A stretch of 7,524 bases of DNA from CAZWFW01 sp964633445 (GTDB taxonomy: Archaea > Undinarchaeota > CAZWFW01): the NCBI GenBank assembly GCA_964633445.1, contig CAZWFW010000047.1, forward strand, positions 1 through 7,524, given 5' to 3'. A program made the translations under genes and the position numbers. Positions 4,946 through 7,524 of this stretch are shown here, piece after piece (position 1 is the stretch's first letter; every line of letters begins with the position of its first letter). A model generated the notes under the pieces. That model was not told the origin of the DNA, ran no database searches, and saw only the letters and a list, made by a program, of their open reading frames with translations.

Positions 4946-5800
4946 CTACTCTAGATAACCTTTTTCCTTAAGATAGGCTTTTAAAGCAGGCTTCCAGTGT
5001 CTCATTTTTATACCATAAGTTTGTAATTTCTCATTGCTTAATGCGGAGTTTTTTGGTCTCCTTGCTTTTGTTGGAAACTCTTTGGAGCTTATTGGCTTAA
5101 CTTTAACATCAATCTTTAAAATGTCAAATATAGCTTTAGCAAAATCATACCAAGTACAACAACCAGAGTTGACAACATGATAAATTCCAAAAGGCAATTT
5201 TTTTTCAATTATTTTTTTAATCGCCTCAGCAGCATCCTTTGTATAAGTTGGACTCATTGTAATATCATTAACAACTCTAATTTCTTTTCTTTCCTTGCTT
5301 AACTTTATCATTGTCTCAACGAAATTCCCCCCTTTGCCGCTTGCACCAGCTTTACCAAAAAGACTTGCTACTCTAAGAATGTAGTATTTCTTTGAATAAT
5401 TTTGTGTAAAAATTTCTCCAGCATATTTACTTAAGCCATAAACATTTATAGGGTTTGGTTTATCCTCTTCAACATATGGTTTAGCTTTCTTACCGTCAAA
5501 AACATAATCTGTGCCTATATAAATATTGATTGCATCAACTTCATTGGCAACTCTTGCTACATTTAAAGCGCCTATAGCATTAACGTTAAATGCTTTGATT
5601 ACATTATCTTCACATTCATCAGTTTTATGATATGCAGCTGTATTGATGATAACATCTGGTTTTGCTTTTTTCAAAATTTCTAAGCTTTCAGGAATCGTAA
5701 CGTCCAGATCCTCATGTGTGAATGGTAAGGCTTGCTCGTCAAATACCTTAGTTAGATCAGTACCAAGCTGTCCTTTAGCTCCAATTATTGCAACCCTCAT
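4946..5800 (-). CDS. rmlD: dTDP-4-dehydrorhamnose reductase (RmlD)
   Basis: This 284-residue extended short-chain dehydrogenase carries out the last step of dTDP-L-rhamnose synthesis, NAD(P)H reduction of the 4-keto group. Seen are the Rossmann motif GAKGQLG (7-13), NTAAYHKTDECE (53-64, family NTAAYTxVDxxE), GTDYVFDG (96-103, usually STDYVFDG), catalytic Thr97, Tyr121 and Lys125 (YGLSK), the SPTYTKDAA block (183-191) and RPKNSAL (248-254). Length is normal for the family. The start lies 1 nt after the rmlC stop. The upstream GGAGGGG sits about 15 nt from the ATG, longer than usual, with no better in-frame start. The exact sugar made could be a rhamnose relative. Confidence 0.88.
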   Translation of the reverse strand: MRVAIIGAKGQLGTDLTKVFDEQALPFTHEDLDVTIPESLEILKKAKPDVIINTAAYHKTDECEDNVIKAFNVNAIGALNVARVANEVDAINIYIGTDYVFDGKKAKPYVEEDKPNPINVYGLSKYAGEIFTQNYSKKYYILRVASLFGKAGASGKGGNFVETMIKLSKERKEIRVVNDITMSPTYTKDAAEAIKKIIEKKLPFGIYHVVNSGCCTWYDFAKAIFDILKIDVKVKPISSKEFPTKARRPKNSALSNEKLQTYGIKMRHWKPALKAYLKEKGYLE

Positions 5801-5801
5801 T

Positions 5802-6362
5802 TCATTGAAATATTTCCCCTCCTTTAACCAGCTCTTTTAGAGTGGGCCACTTCTTATCTTTTTCTGAAAGAATTGGATTATCAATTGGCCATTCTAAACC
5901 AACATCAGGATCGTTCCAAATCAAACCACCTTCATAGTCTGGTGCATACACATTATCAACTTTATAAATAACTTCAGCTTCCCTGCTTAAAACGCAAAAT
6001 CCGTGAGCAAAACCTCTTGGAATAAAAAGCATATATTTATTATGCTCAGAAAGTATAACTGAAACATATTTGCCAAAGGTTGGTGAGTTTTTGCGCAAAT
6101 CAACAGCAACATCAAAAACAACACCTTTTATGCATCTAACAAGTTTTGCTTGCGCATAAGGATCCTTTTGAAAATGCAAACCTCTAAGCACACCATATTT
6201 AGATTTTGAATGATTATCCTGAACAAAATTGCATGCTATTCCAGCTCTTTCAAAATCTGGCTTCTTGTAAGTCTCCATAAAGAATCCCCTTTCATCTTCA
6301 AATACTTTGGGTTTTATCAAAATTACCTCTGGAATTTTTAATCTTTGGAATTCGAAAGGCAC
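5802..6362 (-). CDS. rmlC: dTDP-4-dehydrorhamnose 3,5-epimerase (RmlC)
   Basis: This 186-residue cupin epimerises dTDP-4-keto-6-deoxyglucose at C3 and C5, the step before RmlD. Motifs in order are DERGFFMETY (23-32), LRGLHFQ (59-65) with catalytic His63, Lys73, FDVAVDLRKNSPTFG (83-97), IPRGFAHGF (114-122) with His120, the Tyr133/Tyr139 region (YKVDNVYAPDYEGG), IWNDPDVGLEWP (148-159) and LSEKDKKWPTL (165-175) with Asp169. All expected active-site residues are present and the length is standard. The start is GTG, supported by GGGGGTGG just upstream. Eleven bases separate it from the epimerase stop and one base from rmlD, so it lies inside an operon. Confidence 0.92.
   Translation of the reverse strand: MPFEFQRLKIPEVILIKPKVFEDERGFFMETYKKPDFERAGIACNFVQDNHSKSKYGVLRGLHFQKDPYAQAKLVRCIKGVVFDVAVDLRKNSPTFGKYVSVILSEHNKYMLFIPRGFAHGFCVLSREAEVIYKVDNVYAPDYEGGLIWNDPDVGLEWPIDNPILSEKDKKWPTLKELVKGGEIFQ
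5816..5824 (-). promoter_or_regulatory. Ribosome binding site of rmlD
   Basis: The minus strand reads AAGGAGGGG here, a strong Shine-Dalgarno core within the last codons of rmlC. The gap to ATG 5800 is about 15 nt, which is long. Coupling to termination of rmlC one base away may assist initiation. Confidence 0.5.
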
Positions 6363-6366
6363 CTTA

Positions 6367-6374
6367 CCACCCCC
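6367..6374 (-). promoter_or_regulatory. Ribosome binding site of rmlC, supporting a GTG start
   Basis: The minus strand reads GGGGGTGG, 4 nt before GTG 6362, and overlaps the epimerase stop codon. It resembles the GGAGGTG complement of archaeal 16S rRNA and supports the GTG, for which there is no nearby ATG alternative. Confidence 0.55.
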
Positions 6375-7393
6375 TAAAGGATTCTACCATTAAGCTCAAC
6401 TTCCTTAATTATTTTTTGTGCCTCAAGCAAGTACTTATACCATTGCACAGTTCTTGTTTTTATATCATCTTTCACTAAACCTTCCTCTAAAGCATTGTAA
6501 ATCTCCTTAGCAGCATCCTCTGGCGTATATTTAGGCTTAAATTTCAAGATGTTCTTAATTTTTGAGAAATCTACCTTGTAAGAACGTTTATCCGGATCCC
6601 CATACCATTCATACTTTAACTCCATATTTAATGCTTTGGCGAGCATCTCTGCTAAAGGAAATATCTGATAGTTCTGATCGTTACTGCCAACATTGAATAT
6701 TTGCTTATTAACAATGTCCTCGTCGACTTCTATGACTTTCATAAAGGCTCTTGAGGTATCTTTTACGTGCACGAAGGGTCTCCATTGTGTCCCATCCCTC
6801 ATTATTCTTAATTTACCCTCCTTCCAAAGGCAGAGAATCATCGCGTTTATTACCAAATCAAACCGCATTCTTGGCGATAGACCATAAACTGTTGCTTGTC
6901 TTAAAAAAGTAACACAAAAATCTTTATCACCTAAGGGCATAATTTCTTTCTCAGCAAGAACTGCAGACTTAGCATACGTTGTTAGGGGGTTTAGGGATGA
7001 GGTTTCATCAACTATTTTATCTTGAAAGCCATAAACACTGCAGGTTGATGCAAAAACATATTTAGCTACACCATATTTCTTTGCAAGCCTTGCAACCCTT
7101 ACTCTACCTTTATAATTTATTTCTAAGGTTTTCTGTGGATCTAATTCTCCTGCAGGATCATTAGATAATGCTGCAAGATCAATTACTGCATCAACACCTC
7201 TTAAAATATTTGGATCAAACCATCGTATGTCATTCTTAACTATTTGCAAATTTGGATCATTTTCAATTTCTTTAAGACTTTCTTTCCCAAAGAAAAGTCT
7301 ATCAAGAACAATAACTTTATAACCCTCCTCAAGAAACATACGTGCCATTACTGAACCTATGTATCCAGCACCACCTGTTATAAGAATGTTCAT
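6374..7393 (-). CDS. NAD-dependent NDP-sugar epimerase/dehydratase (extended SDR), YxxxK lysine replaced
   Basis: This 339-residue extended SDR has GGAGYIG (7-13) for NAD binding, DLAALSNDPAGELDP (72-86), STCSVYG (116-122), RQATVYGLSPRMRFDLVIN (165-183) and GTQWRPFVHVKD (201-212). The last two mark a clade of NDP-sugar epimerases distinct from RmlB and GalE. The catalytic motif reads YAKSA (140-144): Tyr140 is present, but the position of the expected Lys is Ala144, with Lys142 and Lys149 nearby. Its place between rmlA and rmlC is where rmlB often sits, so it probably modifies the same nucleotide sugar, though the product is unknown. The frame is open upstream to 7456, but MNILITGGAG at 7393 is the natural SDR start and has a TATA-like box 26 nt before it. 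Confidence 0.8.
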   Translation of the reverse strand: MNILITGGAGYIGSVMARMFLEEGYKVIVLDRLFFGKESLKEIENDPNLQIVKNDIRWFDPNILRGVDAVIDLAALSNDPAGELDPQKTLEINYKGRVRVARLAKKYGVAKYVFASTCSVYGFQDKIVDETSSLNPLTTYAKSAVLAEKEIMPLGDKDFCVTFLRQATVYGLSPRMRFDLVINAMILCLWKEGKLRIMRDGTQWRPFVHVKDTSRAFMKVIEVDEDIVNKQIFNVGSNDQNYQIFPLAEMLAKALNMELKYEWYGDPDKRSYKVDFSKIKNILKFKPKYTPEDAAKEIYNALEEGLVKDDIKTRTVQWYKYLLEAQKIIKEVELNGRIL

Positions 7394-7414
7394 TGTAACA
7401 TGATATCTGCATTC

Positions 7415-7429
7415 CTTAAAAATTTTTTC
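7415..7429 (-). promoter_or_regulatory. Possible internal promoter before the epimerase gene
   Basis: On the minus strand, GAAAAAA (BRE-like, 7429 to 7423) is followed by TTTTTAAG (7422 to 7415), centred about 26 nt before ATG 7393. This fits a leaderless archaeal start in the 59-nt gap after the upstream gene. The box is an imperfect match and the DNA is AT-rich, so chance is possible. Confidence 0.35.
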
Positions 7430-7452
7430 TAATGTTATTTGTAGAAGCTCTG

Positions 7453-7524
7453 TCACAACACAACTCTTGACCTATCTCCAAGCACAAATTTTCTGCCTAT
7501 AGGTTTCTTGCTTTTTTCCTTAAT
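7453..7524 (-). CDS. C-terminal end of probable glucose-1-phosphate thymidylyltransferase (long-form RmlA)
   Basis: The minus strand is open from the window edge to TGA at 7455-7453, giving 23 codons: IKEKSKKPIGRKF followed by VLGDRSRVVL. The ending LGDxSxVxL, after a short basic linker, is characteristic of long RmlA/StrD-type sugar nucleotidyltransferases with a C-terminal left-handed beta-helix. The neighbours rmlC and rmlD support this, since RmlA makes dTDP-glucose, the first step of that pathway. Only the tail is present, so the call rests on a short match plus context. It ends 59 nt before the epimerase start. Confidence 0.55.
   Translation of the reverse strand: MKEKSKKPIGRKFVLGDRSRVVL

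Noticed and set aside
5643..5840. Plus-strand open frame of 65 codons
   Set aside because: It is antisense to the conserved N-terminus of RmlD and has no protein-like pattern.
6693..6887. Plus-strand open frame of 64 codons
   Set aside because: It is antisense to the conserved SPRMRFD and WRPFVHVKD region of the epimerase.
7394..7456. N-terminal extension of the epimerase frame (21 codons)
   Set aside because: SDR proteins begin with the first beta strand, MNILITGG. The extension has no family match and overlaps the TATA-like box and the end of the upstream gene.

Overview
The window looks like a piece of an AT-rich archaeal genome, probably from a thermophile. The evidence is indirect. Coding is rich in Lys, Ile and Glu, and Arg is mostly AGA/AGG. 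Several genes have a TATA-like box about 26 nt before the start codon and no ribosome binding site, as expected for leaderless archaeal mRNAs, while operon-internal genes have GGTGG/GGAGG-type sites. No more precise taxon can be given from the sequence alone.

Plus-strand half (1-4151): a sulfate-activation locus. Two tandem ribbon-helix-helix (RHH) regulators come first, the first cut by the window edge and the second overlapping it by one base. A 62-bp gap follows, holding an array of 8-bp direct repeats that ends just before a good TATA box. Next is a CysD-like ATP sulfurylase subunit with an unexpected CC...CxxC iron-sulfur-type cysteine set, then a LAGLIDADG homing endonuclease with two DNA-binding domains, a TauE/SafE-type anion transporter, and CysN, the GTPase partner of CysD. 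The last three genes are packed with overlaps or 2-nt gaps. The likely sequence of events is sulfate or another sulfur oxyanion crossing the membrane through the TauE-like carrier, then adenylylation to APS by CysD/CysN. No APS kinase or dedicated reductase gene is visible in the window.

Middle (4148-4945): a small alkaline-phosphatase-superfamily phosphodiesterase/nucleotide pyrophosphatase on the minus strand meets cysN tail to tail with a 4-bp overlap. A short AT-rich gap separates it from the next block and probably holds its promoter and the T-rich end of the rml transcript.

Minus-strand half (4946-7524): a deoxysugar (dTDP-rhamnose-type) cluster, read from high to low coordinates. It contains the last 23 codons of a probable long-form RmlA nucleotidyltransferase, an extended-SDR NDP-sugar epimerase/dehydratase that lacks the usual YxxxK lysine, rmlC and rmlD. 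These would supply an activated 6-deoxyhexose for surface glycans or glycoproteins. RmlB itself is not in the window.

The most notable points are the iteron-like operator beside the RHH pair, the Fe-S-type cysteines in a CysD-like protein, the homing endonuclease lodged inside the operon with an aberrant CysD tail next to it, the epimerase with an Ala at the catalytic Lys position, and a C-terminal LRxLGY motif shared by the two RHH proteins and CysD. No CRISPR array, tRNA, rRNA or insertion sequence was seen.
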